From positions 1 to 9,659 of the forward strand of contig PAHB01000007.1 in the NCBI GenBank assembly GCA_002704665.1: 9,659 nt of DNA. Direction: 5' to 3'. A program made the translations under genes and the position numbers. Shown here one piece after another: positions 1 to 6,617 of this stretch (positions are counted from its first letter, which is position 1; every line of letters starts with the position of its first letter). The DNA is from Pseudomonadota bacterium. Lineage in GTDB: Bacteria > Pseudomonadota > Gammaproteobacteria > Burkholderiales > Eutrophovitaceae. Below the pieces are notes generated by a model. The model was not told the origin of the DNA. It made no database searches and saw nothing but the letters and a program-made list of their open reading frames with translations.

Positions 1-573
1 AATCCTTTCTCTCAAATTTTTTATTAGTTCAGCAAATTGCTCAGGGACAGTATAGCCAACGGTATCTGGGATATTGATAGTTCTCGCTCCTGCATCAATA
101 ACCTTTTCAATTATCCTGCAAAGGAAATCGATCTCTGAGCGACCCGCGTCTTCGGGAGAAAACTCTACATCGTTACATAATGACTTGGCCAGTTTGACGG
201 AAGAAACAGCCTGTTGTAGCACTTGCTCCGGCTCCATTCTTAATTTTTGAGCCATATGAATGGGTGAGGTGGCAATAAAAGTGTGAACTCTCGAAGAGTT
301 AGCAGGCTTAACGGCGTCTGCCGCCCTTTTTATATCCTTTTCATTAGCCCTGGCTAATCCACAAATAGTACTGCCTGAAATGCTCTCGGAAACAGCTTTT
401 ACAGATTCAAAGTCACCGTTACTGGCCGCTGGAAACCCTGCCTCAATAACGTCAACCCTCATTCTCTCTAGTTGGCGAGCAATTTGTAATTTCTCTGCAC
501 AAGTCATAGATGCTCCTGGGCTTTGCTCTCCATCTCGCATTGTTGTGTCAAAAATAATTAACTGCTCACTCAT
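1..573 (-). CDS. leuA: 2-isopropylmalate synthase, N-terminal 191 residues (3' end beyond the left edge)
   Basis: LeuA condenses 2-ketoisovalerate with acetyl-CoA to give 2-isopropylmalate, the committed step of leucine synthesis, in the cytosol. The visible part is the start of the HMGL-like TIM barrel. Seen here are the substrate and metal motif FDTTMRDGEQSPGASM (residues 8-23; R13 and D14 catalytic, D14 also a metal ligand by family knowledge), VIEAGFPAAS (42-51), HTFIATSPIHM (97-107), EFSPEDAGRS (137-146) and INIPDTVGYTVP (166-177). The metal-binding HxH motif and the C-terminal regulatory domain should lie just past the window edge. The ATG at 571-573 is preceded by a strong GGAGGT. Most family members have Leu where this protein has Met12. 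The gene follows pssA after 214 bases, so it may have its own promoter. An isopropylmalate synthase is far more likely than homocitrate or citramalate synthase because of the close match to proteobacterial LeuA and the ilv context. Confidence 0.96.
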   Translation of the reverse strand, partial: MSEQLIIFDTTMRDGEQSPGASMTCAEKLQIARQLERMRVDVIEAGFPAASNGDFESVKAVSESISGSTICGLARANEKDIKRAADAVKPANSSRVHTFIATSPIHMAQKLRMEPEQVLQQAVSSVKLAKSLCNDVEFSPEDAGRSEIDFLCRIIEKVIDAGARTINIPDTVGYTVPEQFAELIKNLRERI

Positions 574-577
574 CGTT

Positions 578-583
578 ACCTCC
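578..583 (-). promoter_or_regulatory. Shine-Dalgarno site of leuA
   Basis: The minus strand reads GGAGGT four bases before the leuA ATG. It is the strongest ribosome binding site in the window and fixes the leuA start. A short ACCG/CGGT complementarity (about 585-602) lies directly upstream, but it is too weak to call a sequestering hairpin. Confidence 0.7.
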
Positions 584-627
584 ACCGCAATTTTTTTCGG
601 TCGTGACTACTAATTTGTTTTACATGT

Positions 628-651
628 TTTCGTCGAATTTTTTGGACGAAA
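628..651 (-). other. Small inverted repeat in the pssA-leuA gap
   Basis: A perfect 7-base inverted repeat, TTTCGTC at 628-634 and GACGAAA at 645-651, flanks a 10-base A/T-rich loop. It lies between pssA and leuA, about 55 bases before the leuA start. Neither strand shows a run of T after the stem, so it is not a classical intrinsic terminator. It could be an operator half-site pair, an RNA hairpin in the leuA leader, or chance. Confidence 0.3.
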
Positions 652-665
652 CGACATGGATATTT

Positions 666-746
666 CTAGTGCCTCAGGCGCAAGGGACCCATTTTCAGCC
701 AAAGAAGATAAAAATCGTAGATAAAAGACAGGGCATTCTTCAGCAT
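666..746 (-). CDS. Possible 26-residue leuA leader peptide (speculative)
   Basis: A short open frame begins with ATG at 744-746 and ends with TAG at 666-668, inside the gap between pssA and leuA. The predicted peptide starts MLKNALSFIY and ends KMGPLRLRH. Seven of its 26 residues are leucine, including two in tandem followed closely by a third (YLLWLK). A Leu-rich short frame upstream of leuA is the layout of a translational attenuation leader, and the inverted repeat at 628-651 follows its stop. Against this, there is no clear Shine-Dalgarno, the Leu codons are mostly CTG/CTT and not one long run, and no terminator hairpin with a T tract is visible. It may be chance. Confidence 0.2.
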   Translation of the reverse strand: MLKNALSFIYDFYLLWLKMGPLRLRH

Positions 747-753
747 GGAAACG

Positions 754-782
754 ATATTAGAGTCTTTTTCGGGTTGCCGCAA
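754..782 (-). promoter_or_regulatory. Weak candidate promoter before leuA
   Basis: On the minus strand TTGCGG (777-782) and TAATAT (754-759) are separated by 17 bases, a sigma70-like arrangement with several mismatches to TTGACA/TATAAT. It sits just past the pssA stop. It would start transcription close to the ATG of the possible leader peptide. The 214-base gap makes an independent leuA promoter plausible, but the match is poor. Confidence 0.2.
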
Positions 783-787
783 GTGTC

Positions 788-1564
788 CTAGTCCGAATTT
801 TCCTGAGATTTTTGAACGGAATTTTTATCCCTATCTTTCAATCCCGCGCCAGCCACCAAAAATCGGATATATCCCGATACAGCGTAAACCGCAAAAAAAA
901 CGAAAAGAACTTCGGGTATATTTTCGGTAATTTGAAAACTAATTATTATTACAAAACCACTCAGAACAATAACCCAAAAAGGAACAGCTTTCCTTATGTT
1001 TATATCTTTACCACTATAATAAGGTATATTACTTACCATCGAAGCACCAGCGAATACGGTTAATGCCCAAGTCAACCACTCCAAATTTGCCAAGTGGAAA
1101 TTATAAACCTCGACTGTCCAAACAAAACCAGCCAATAAACCTGCTGCAGCAGGACTTGGAAGACCTCTGAAAAAAAATTTATCAGAGCTCGGTCGAGCTG
1201 TATTGAACCTCGCTAAACGCAAAGCTGCGCACCCACAATATACAAAAGCTGCAAACCACCCAAATTTGTCCATCCCCCTTAATCCCCATTCATAGATAAT
1301 TAAGGCTGGCGCGGCACCAAATGCCACCATATCTGACAACGAATCATACTCAGCGCCAAAATCCGACTCAGTTCGAGTAATTCTCGCGACTCTTCCATCC
1401 AAAACATCAAAAGTAAGCGCGACAAATATCGCAATTGCAGCCAAGTCAAATCTCATATTCATAGCCTGAACGATGGCGTAAAAACCTGAAAATAAACCGC
1501 ATGTGGTTATAACATTGGGCAACCAATATATCCTTGATTTTTTACCAGACGACTTTGGTGCCAT
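788..1564 (-). CDS. pssA: CDP-diacylglycerol--serine O-phosphatidyltransferase (phosphatidylserine synthase)
   Basis: PssA joins serine to CDP-diacylglycerol to form phosphatidylserine at the inner membrane. The CDP-alcohol phosphatidyltransferase signature DGxxARx8Gx3Dx3D is complete, in DGRVARITRTESDFGAEYDS followed by LSD. Counting from the ATG used here, the acidic residues are D56, D74 and D78. The rest is hydrophobic with several membrane segments (about 12-35, 39-55, 80-95 and further helices toward residue 240), and the C-terminal tail is charged. I chose the ATG at 1562-1564 (258 residues), which has a GGGA nine bases upstream. A TTG at 1577-1579 would add five residues. This family differs from the phospholipase-D-like PssA of E. 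coli. The gene lies 30 bases after psd, which encodes the next enzyme of the pathway, so the two are almost certainly co-transcribed. Confidence 0.93.
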   Translation of the reverse strand: MAPKSSGKKSRIYWLPNVITTCGLFSGFYAIVQAMNMRFDLAAIAIFVALTFDVLDGRVARITRTESDFGAEYDSLSDMVAFGAAPALIIYEWGLRGMDKFGWFAAFVYCGCAALRLARFNTARPSSDKFFFRGLPSPAAAGLLAGFVWTVEVYNFHLANLEWLTWALTVFAGASMVSNIPYYSGKDINIRKAVPFWVIVLSGFVIIISFQITENIPEVLFVFFAVYAVSGYIRFLVAGAGLKDRDKNSVQKSQENSD

Positions 1565-1594
1565 TTTGATAGTTCCCAAAATTTGATTAATATT

Positions 1595-2239
1595 TTATCC
1601 GTCTAAAAATGCTACTAAAGTCTTACCCGCCGTTACTTTGTCGCCGATAGCCACTTTGGGGACTGCTGTCAGTGGAAGATACAAGTCTAGCCTGGAACCA
1701 AACCGAATAAAACCGTAGCGCTGCCCCTGTTGTAAATAATCCCCCTCTTTTGCGTAACAAAGAATGCGCCTGGCAATTAAACCTGCAATTTGCACGCAGC
1801 AAACTAAATGGCCATTTTTTGCCTTTATAGTTAACGAATTTCTCTCGTTGTTTTCTGATGCTTTATCAAAAGCCGCGTTAAAAAATTTACCTTCAATATA
1901 AGTTTTTTTGATGATTTCACCGGCGATAGGACTCCGATTTGAGTGCACATTGAAAATATTCATGAAAACACTAATTTTCAGAGCTTTTTCATTATTTTGG
2001 GGATATTTGCTTTTTTCAACACAAACTACTCTTCCATCAGCAGGCGATAGAACACCGCCATCGTTTTCTGTTATTACTCTATCCGGATCTCGAAAAAATT
2101 GAATGAGAAACAACAGAAGGCACCAAATCGCTATAGATAGCCAGCCAATCGCAAATGTGGCAAGAACCGCCAAAACCGCCACAAATAGAATGTGATACCA
2201 ACCTTCTTTTGCAATAAGATAATGCCGATCATCGTCCAT
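1595..2239 (-). CDS. psd: Phosphatidylserine decarboxylase proenzyme, short form
   Basis: Psd decarboxylates phosphatidylserine to phosphatidylethanolamine at the inner membrane, using a pyruvoyl group made by self-cleavage. At 214 residues it belongs to the short PSD-A class. A hydrophobic N-terminal segment (about 15-49) anchors it. SPADG (65-69, with D68) and the NVHSNRSP motif (97-104, with H99) supply the acidic residue and histidine of the self-processing triad. RFGSR (179-183) is the cleavage site, with Ser182 expected to become the pyruvoyl group, leaving a small alpha chain of about 33 residues. The E. coli enzyme is about 320 residues long and has LGST at this site. The ATG at 2237-2239 has a modest AAGGA 11 bases upstream. 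The gene sits 38 bases after ilvC and 30 bases before the likely pssA start, inside the branched-chain amino acid cluster. Confidence 0.94.
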   Translation of the reverse strand: MDDDRHYLIAKEGWYHILFVAVLAVLATFAIGWLSIAIWCLLLFLIQFFRDPDRVITENDGGVLSPADGRVVCVEKSKYPQNNEKALKISVFMNIFNVHSNRSPIAGEIIKKTYIEGKFFNAAFDKASENNERNSLTIKAKNGHLVCCVQIAGLIARRILCYAKEGDYLQQGQRYGFIRFGSRLDLYLPLTAVPKVAIGDKVTAGKTLVAFLDG

Positions 2240-2277
2240 GCTGCAAAACGTCCTTATCTCTCAGATTTAAAGGAATT

Positions 2278-3294
2278 TTAGTTTTTTTCTTTGTCGACAA
2301 GTTGATTTTCTTTGATCCACGGCATCATGGATCTCAGCTGCTCTCCAACTATTTCTATCTTGTGCTCGCGTCCGATTCGTCTCATTGCTCCAAGCTTTGT
2401 TCCACCTGTTTGATTTTCTAGCAAGAACTCTTGAGCGTAGGCGCCAGTCTGTATTTCCTTTAAAATTCTTCGCATTTCTTCTCTGGCCTCCTCGGTCACC
2501 AACCGCGGCCCACGCGTGTGGTCGCCGTATTCTGCGTTGTTTGAAATGGAGTATCGCATGTTTGCAATCCCACCCTCATAAATTAGATCAACTATTAATT
2601 TTAATTCATGGAGGCACTCAAAATATGCCATTTCCGGTGCATATCCAGCCTCAACTAAGGTGTCAAAGCCCGCCTTTATTAGTGCAGTAGTTCCGCCACA
2701 TAGCACCACTTGTTCACCAAACAAATCAGTTTCTGTCTCTTCTCTGAAATTCGTTTCAATTACTCCGGCTTTACCACCACCTATAGCCGCCGCGTAGGAG
2801 AGTGCAACGTCACGAGCAATCTTTGTTTTGTCTTGATGCACAGCGATCAGCATTGGAACTCCACCTCCCTCTGTAAAAGTAGAGCGGACAGTATGTCCAG
2901 GCGCCTTAGGAGCAATCATGACAACATCCAAGTCTTCTCGCGGCACTACTTGATCAAAGTGTATGTTGAAACCATGGGCGAAGGCTATCGCACCACCATC
3001 TTTCAAGTTTGGCTCCACATCCTGAGCATAAACAGTCGCTATGTGTTCATCGGGTAAAAGCATCATCACAAAATCCGACTTTTTCACCGCGTCTGTCATC
3101 TCCATAACTTTCAAACCCGCATTTACTGCCTTATTCCAAGAACTTCCTGTTTTTCTCAAACCAACAACGACATCAATACCCGAATCCTTGAGATTTAACG
3201 CATGCGCGTGGCCCTGCGATCCATAACCCAATATAGCCACTGTTCTGCCTTTTATTAGATCGAGATCTGCGTCCTTATCGTAAAAAACCTTCAT
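2278..3294 (-). CDS. ilvC: Ketol-acid reductoisomerase (NADP+), class I
   Basis: IlvC isomerises and reduces acetolactate and acetohydroxybutyrate to the dihydroxy acids of valine/leucine and isoleucine synthesis. With the start at 3292-3294 it has 338 residues, the usual class I length. The Rossmann domain has GYGSQGHA (23-30) and the cofactor loop GLRKTGSSW (45-53), whose Arg and Ser residues fit NADPH preference. FAHGFNIHF (105-113) carries the conserved His107. In the knotted C-terminal domain D190 and E194 of DLFGEQ, E226 and E230 of FECLHE, and S251 of YSISN match the known Mg2+ and substrate residues. The frame is open 16 codons further upstream, but the internal Met is preferred because GAGGTG lies just before it and the protein then begins MKVFYDKDADL like its relatives. 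It follows ilvH by 47 bases and precedes psd. Confidence 0.97.
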   Translation of the reverse strand: MKVFYDKDADLDLIKGRTVAILGYGSQGHAHALNLKDSGIDVVVGLRKTGSSWNKAVNAGLKVMEMTDAVKKSDFVMMLLPDEHIATVYAQDVEPNLKDGGAIAFAHGFNIHFDQVVPREDLDVVMIAPKAPGHTVRSTFTEGGGVPMLIAVHQDKTKIARDVALSYAAAIGGGKAGVIETNFREETETDLFGEQVVLCGGTTALIKAGFDTLVEAGYAPEMAYFECLHELKLIVDLIYEGGIANMRYSISNNAEYGDHTRGPRLVTEEAREEMRRILKEIQTGAYAQEFLLENQTGGTKLGAMRRIGREHKIEIVGEQLRSMMPWIKENQLVDKEKN

Positions 3295-3298
3295 AAAC

Positions 3299-3304
3299 AC
3301 CTCT
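3299..3304 (-). promoter_or_regulatory. Shine-Dalgarno site of ilvC
   Basis: The minus strand reads GAGGTG followed by TTT and then ATG. This favours the start at 3292-3294 over an upstream in-frame codon at 3342 that would add 16 residues not typical of the family. Confidence 0.6.
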
Positions 3305-3341
3305 TTTTTTAAAAAAGCAATATTAAAAACAATCGTCCACA

Positions 3342-3860
3342 CTAATAAACAAATGTATGCGAACCCTTTCCGATACCAGAAGCTCCGGTTCGAACTGCTT
3401 CAACAACCAAGGTCTCATCAACCCGATCAAGAAAATCATCAAGCTTCGCTCCAGAGCCTGTAAGCTCAATGATGTAGGTTTTGTCCGAATTAACGGTGTC
3501 AAGAAATCGGGCGTTAAATTCTTCAACTAATTTTTTAGTGTCCTCGTTTTTATTTTCTAGTGATCGCAATTTGACAAGAAGAAGCTCTCTCTCTATGTGC
3601 CCACCTTCGGTTAAATTTACCAATTTAATAACATCTACCAATTTATTTAATTGTTTTGTTATCTGAGTCACGACCTCATCAGACCCTCGGGTCACAATTG
3701 TCATCCTTGATACGGTGGGGTCGTTAGTCGGAGCAACCGTAAGTGATTCAATGTTGTATCCGCGAGCCGAAAAAAGACCTGACACCCTCGAGAGCGCGCC
3801 AGATTCATTTTCAAGAATCAAAGAAATTACGTGCCTTGGATCTCTCCTCTCCACAATCAT
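3342..3860 (-). CDS. ilvH: Acetohydroxyacid synthase (acetolactate synthase) small regulatory subunit
   Basis: IlvH (also called IlvN) activates the IlvB catalytic subunit and gives it valine feedback inhibition. At 172 residues it is the IlvH-type long form. It has an N-terminal ACT domain (about 10-83, with ENESGALSRVSGLFSARGYN at 17-36 and SLTVAPT at 39-45) and a C-terminal domain (about 95-165). Positions matching E. coli IlvH N11, G14, S17, N29 and A36, where mutation is known to relieve valine inhibition, are all conserved here (N18, G21, S24, N36, A43). Feedback control is therefore probably kept. The ATG at 3858-3860 shares one base with the ilvB stop (TAATG), which implies translational coupling. 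The protein has about seven more N-terminal residues (MIVERRD) than most relatives, which usually start at the Arg before the first ACT strand. No alternative Met is available. Confidence 0.96.
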   Translation of the reverse strand: MIVERRDPRHVISLILENESGALSRVSGLFSARGYNIESLTVAPTNDPTVSRMTIVTRGSDEVVTQITKQLNKLVDVIKLVNLTEGGHIERELLLVKLRSLENKNEDTKKLVEEFNARFLDTVNSDKTYIIELTGSGAKLDDFLDRVDETLVVEAVRTGASGIGKGSHTFVY

Positions 3861-5596
3861 TAAACCAAGATCATTTCCGAAAGTCCCTTTCCGCCGGGAA
3901 CCATCGGATAAACGTTTTCTGTTTGGTCTGTTATAAAATCCAAAAACACCAATTCATCTTTCCTTGCCAAAGCGTCTTTTAGAGCCCCCTCGATATCGGC
4001 TGGGCGGTCGATTTTAATGCCAACGTGGCCATAGGATTCGGCTAGTTTAACAAAGTCTGGCAAGGCCTCCATGTAGGATTCAGCGTATCGATTTTCATGA
4101 AAAAATTCTTGCCACTGCCTTACCATTCCCATATACCGATTATTAAGATTAATAATTTTTATGGGAAGATTATACTGTTTCGCCGTAGATAACTCTTGGA
4201 TACACATTTGAATGCTTGCCTCTCCCGTGACACATAATACTGTGGCATCGGGATGAGCCAATTGCACTCCAAGACCATAAGGAAGGCCCACCCCCATAGT
4301 TCCTAATCCTCCGGAGTTAATCCAGCGTCGAGGTTGGTCAAATTTATAAAATTGAGCTGCCCACATTTGGTGCTGACCAACGTCAGATGTTACAAACACC
4401 TCCTTTTGGTGGCAGGTCAGCTCGTACAGTTTTTCAATCACCATTTGAGGTTTTATAATATCGCTGGTTTGATCATAGGAGAGACATTTACGGCCTCGCC
4501 ATTTTTCGATCTGTATCCACCAATCATCAATCGCGCCACTTTCTTTGTGCAAAGTTTTCATCTTGCCAAGTTTTTCGATTATTTTACGAAGAGTCGTTTT
4601 TACATCACCCACCACTGGCAAATCGACGGTAACTCTTTTTGAAATAGACGACGGATCAATATCCAAATGAATTATTTTTCTACTTTCTCTGTAAAAATGT
4701 TTTGGGTTCCCAATGACCCTGTCATCAAAACGAGCCCCAACAGCAAACAGTACATCACACTCTTGCATCGCCATATTCGCCTCATAAGTCCCATGCATAC
4801 CTAGCATGCCTAGAAATAAGGGATCGGTGCCAGGATAACCCCCTAGTCCCATCAATGTATTCGTACATGGATAGCCGAGAGCCCGAACCAACTCGGCTAA
4901 CTCTTGACTAGCCTCGCTAAATATAACTCCGCCGCCGGTGTAGATCATAGGGCGTTTAGCTCGAAGCAAGGAGGAAACAATTTTATCTATAATCTCATCC
5001 GAGACATCATTTTTGACGACCGTGTCGTACGAGCGAATAGCAACTGTTTTAGGGTAGAAATACTTCCCATTGATGGTGGTTATATCTTTGGGGATATCTA
5101 CCAAAACTGGTCCCGGTCTTCCAGTGGAAGCAATATGAAACGCTTTTTTTATCGTTATAGAGATGTCATCAACATTTTTAACCAAAAAGTTGTGTTTTAC
5201 ACACGGCCTAGTAATTCCAACTGCATCCACTTCTTGGAAGGCATCTTGCCCGATAGCATGGGTAGGCACTTGTCCCGATATAATAACCATCGGCACTGAG
5301 TCCATATACGCGGTAGCTATACCTGTGACTGCGTTGGTAACCCCAGGGCCAGACGTAACCAAAGCAACTCCCACATGATTTGTAGATCTCGCATAAGCGT
5401 CAGCTGCGTGAACTGCTGCCTGTTCATGCCTCACCAAAATGTGTTTAACTGCACTTTGCTTTTGTATTTCATCGTAAATTGGTAACACCGCCCCACCGGG
5501 ATACCCAAAAACAAACTTAACCCCTTCATCGGCTAGGCACTTAGGAACCATCGCGGCTCCTGTTAAACTTTCTGTAAACGCTGTTGTCGGATCCAT
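3860..5596 (-). CDS. ilvB: Acetohydroxyacid synthase (acetolactate synthase) large catalytic subunit
   Basis: IlvB (IlvI-like) joins pyruvate to pyruvate or 2-ketobutyrate using thiamine diphosphate, Mg2+ and FAD, the first common step of branched-chain amino acid synthesis. The protein has 578 residues with three domains. The N-terminal pyrimidine-binding domain (about 12-180) has FGYPGGAVLPIYD and the catalytic glutamate E58 in VRHEQAA. The central FAD-binding domain (about 200-340) has GGGV and GARFDDRV. The C-terminal diphosphate-binding domain (about 385-560) has SDVGQHQMWAAQ and GGLGTMGVGLPYG. The diphosphate motif reads GEA (458-460) followed by NLNN (483-486), where most relatives have GDG or GEG. 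The ATG at 5594-5596 has TAAGGCG about nine bases upstream. The stop overlaps the start of ilvH. A related ThDP enzyme such as glyoxylate carboligase is unlikely given E58 and the ilvH partner. Confidence 0.97.
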   Translation of the reverse strand: MDPTTAFTESLTGAAMVPKCLADEGVKFVFGYPGGAVLPIYDEIQKQSAVKHILVRHEQAAVHAADAYARSTNHVGVALVTSGPGVTNAVTGIATAYMDSVPMVIISGQVPTHAIGQDAFQEVDAVGITRPCVKHNFLVKNVDDISITIKKAFHIASTGRPGPVLVDIPKDITTINGKYFYPKTVAIRSYDTVVKNDVSDEIIDKIVSSLLRAKRPMIYTGGGVIFSEASQELAELVRALGYPCTNTLMGLGGYPGTDPLFLGMLGMHGTYEANMAMQECDVLFAVGARFDDRVIGNPKHFYRESRKIIHLDIDPSSISKRVTVDLPVVGDVKTTLRKIIEKLGKMKTLHKESGAIDDWWIQIEKWRGRKCLSYDQTSDIIKPQMVIEKLYELTCHQKEVFVTSDVGQHQMWAAQFYKFDQPRRWINSGGLGTMGVGLPYGLGVQLAHPDATVLCVTGEASIQMCIQELSTAKQYNLPIKIINLNNRYMGMVRQWQEFFHENRYAESYMEALPDFVKLAESYGHVGIKIDRPADIEGALKDALARKDELVFLDFITDQTENVYPMVPGGKGLSEMILV

Positions 5597-5641
5597 CTTA
5601 TTTTCGCCTTATGGCTGCTGGTAAAATAAAAAAAGTCTTAC

Positions 5642-5671
5642 ACAATACCCCAGTAAGTTTTGAAGGGTCAA
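5642..5671 (-). promoter_or_regulatory. Candidate sigma70 promoter of the ilvB operon
   Basis: On the minus strand TTGACC (5666-5671, five of six bases of TTGACA) is followed after 18 bases by TATTGT (5642-5647, four of six of TATAAT). It lies in the 92-base gap between the phosphatase gene and ilvB. Transcription would begin near 5635 with a leader of about 40 bases, too short for a classical attenuator. This would make ilvBHC-psd-pssA a separate unit from the phosphatase gene. Confidence 0.4.
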
Positions 5672-5688
5672 GATTAAACAGCAGAAAG

Positions 5689-6486
5689 CTATTGAATTAT
5701 TGTAGAGTCCATATTTTTTAACCAAGATACCCATGCGTCAAACATTTCTGGCCTGTTTGCTGCCACGACACTTTTTGACCACGACGGATCTTGCCAAAAA
5801 TCTCCGTACCCTAAGGTTCTCAAACATCCACCCGATTCTGAAAGAATCAAAGAACCAGCAGCATAATCCCAGATTTTTTGCGATCCGTGAATATATATAT
5901 CAAACCTACCGGAAGCCAGATAGCACCACTCAAGAGCTCCGGCGCCAAAATTTCTCTGAGATCTGTAAGGGGGATTCAAGAGAAGAACCTCACTAATTTT
6001 AGGGGGTAATCTCTTAAAATCGATTTGAGCAATAGCATGATCTATACTTTTTACTTTTCTACGTTGTAGCAACTCCACCCCATTTAGGTATGCACCACCG
6101 CCGACTTCAGCTGAGAACATTTCCTCTCTAGCAGGATCGTAAACCACACCTATTAAAGTGCGCCCCTTTTTCATTAATGCCACAGAAACGGCAAAATAGG
6201 GGATACCATTAACATAATTTGAAGTTCCATCTATGGGATCGACACACCATAAAAATTCATTTGCTGAACTCAAAAGTCTTTTTTGCTCAAAGGTCGACAT
6301 TTCCTCTCCCAAAAAAGGTGCAGGATATATATCCTGTAAAATGTTTTGAAGCTTTTTTTGGGCAGCCAAGTCTGCGGAAGTCTGCAGGCTTCCATCAGGT
6401 TTTATTCCAAATTTTCCTTCTGAAAAATGTGGCATAATTTCCTCAGTCGAAACCATTTTAACTGCTTCTTTTATTTCTTTTATCAT
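5689..6486 (-). CDS. Inositol monophosphatase family phosphatase
   Basis: This is a soluble Mg2+-dependent, Li+-sensitive type sugar- or nucleotide-phosphate phosphatase of 265 residues, the normal family length. The family metal motifs are complete: TSADLAA (36-42), GEE (60-62), DPIDGTSNYV (83-92, with D83 and D86) and WDYAAG (206-211, with D207). LGEEMS and the segment FGAGALEWCYLASGRFDIYI (180-199) are typical of the proteobacterial members. The exact substrate cannot be read from the sequence. Candidates are myo-inositol-1-phosphate (SuhB-like), histidinol phosphate (HisN-like) or 3'-phosphoadenosine phosphate (CysQ-like), and I leave the symbol blank. The ATG at 6484-6486 has only a weak GAGAG upstream; Met11 is an alternative start. 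The gene is read leftwards toward ilvB, and diverges from rsmE across 131 bases. Confidence 0.9.
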   Translation of the reverse strand: MIKEIKEAVKMVSTEEIMPHFSEGKFGIKPDGSLQTSADLAAQKKLQNILQDIYPAPFLGEEMSTFEQKRLLSSANEFLWCVDPIDGTSNYVNGIPYFAVSVALMKKGRTLIGVVYDPAREEMFSAEVGGGAYLNGVELLQRRKVKSIDHAIAQIDFKRLPPKISEVLLLNPPYRSQRNFGAGALEWCYLASGRFDIYIHGSQKIWDYAAGSLILSESGGCLRTLGYGDFWQDPSWSKSVVAANRPEMFDAWVSWLKNMDSTIIQ

Positions 6487-6617
6487 TAACTCTCACACCA
6501 TCTTGTAAGATTATGGGAACTGTAGCTCCAGCCTAGCAGTAACGCTTATAGAAGTCACGACAGTTAAAACTTTATTAAAACCCAGCAAAAAAAATTACCC
6601 AGGTATAGACTCCTTAA
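6487..6617. promoter_or_regulatory. Divergent intergenic region between the phosphatase gene and rsmE
   Basis: These 131 bases separate the starts of two divergent genes and must contain promoters for both directions. Toward the phosphatase gene, the minus strand has TATAAG (6545-6550), one mismatch from TATAAT, but no good -35 at the right distance. Toward rsmE, TATAGA at 6604-6609 ends only eight bases before the rsmE ATG. I see no clear operator palindrome. An A-rich run lies at 6587-6594. Confidence 0.45.
6604..6609 (+). promoter_or_regulatory. Candidate -10 element for rsmE, possibly giving a leaderless transcript
   Basis: TATAGA matches TATAAT at five of six positions. Its distance to the ATG at 6618 would place the transcription start at or within a few bases of the start codon. 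No Shine-Dalgarno sequence precedes the ATG, which fits a leaderless message. No convincing -35 hexamer is seen 16-18 bases upstream, so the call is tentative. Confidence 0.25.

Noticed and set aside
603..791. A 62-codon open frame on the plus strand in the pssA-leuA gap
   Set aside because: It has no recognisable protein similarity, no Shine-Dalgarno, low-complexity composition, and runs into the 3' end of pssA on the opposite strand. It looks like a chance frame.
1140..1153. Perfect 14-base palindrome CCTGCTGCAGCAGG
   Set aside because: It lies inside pssA and encodes the conserved PAAAG stretch; repeated Ala codons explain it.
3323..3526. A 67-codon minus-strand frame overlapping the 3' part of ilvH
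   Set aside because: It is an out-of-frame shadow of ilvH with no family features.
5623..5657. Terminator-like stem (CTTAC/GTAAG, 11-base loop) followed on the minus strand by a T-rich run, upstream of ilvB
   Set aside because: The stem is only five base pairs with a long loop, so it is too weak for a confident terminator or attenuator, and it overlaps the candidate ilvB promoter.
5890..5900. AT dinucleotide repeat
   Set aside because: It is short and falls within the phosphatase gene, encoding FDIYIH; no sign of a regulatory or replication role.
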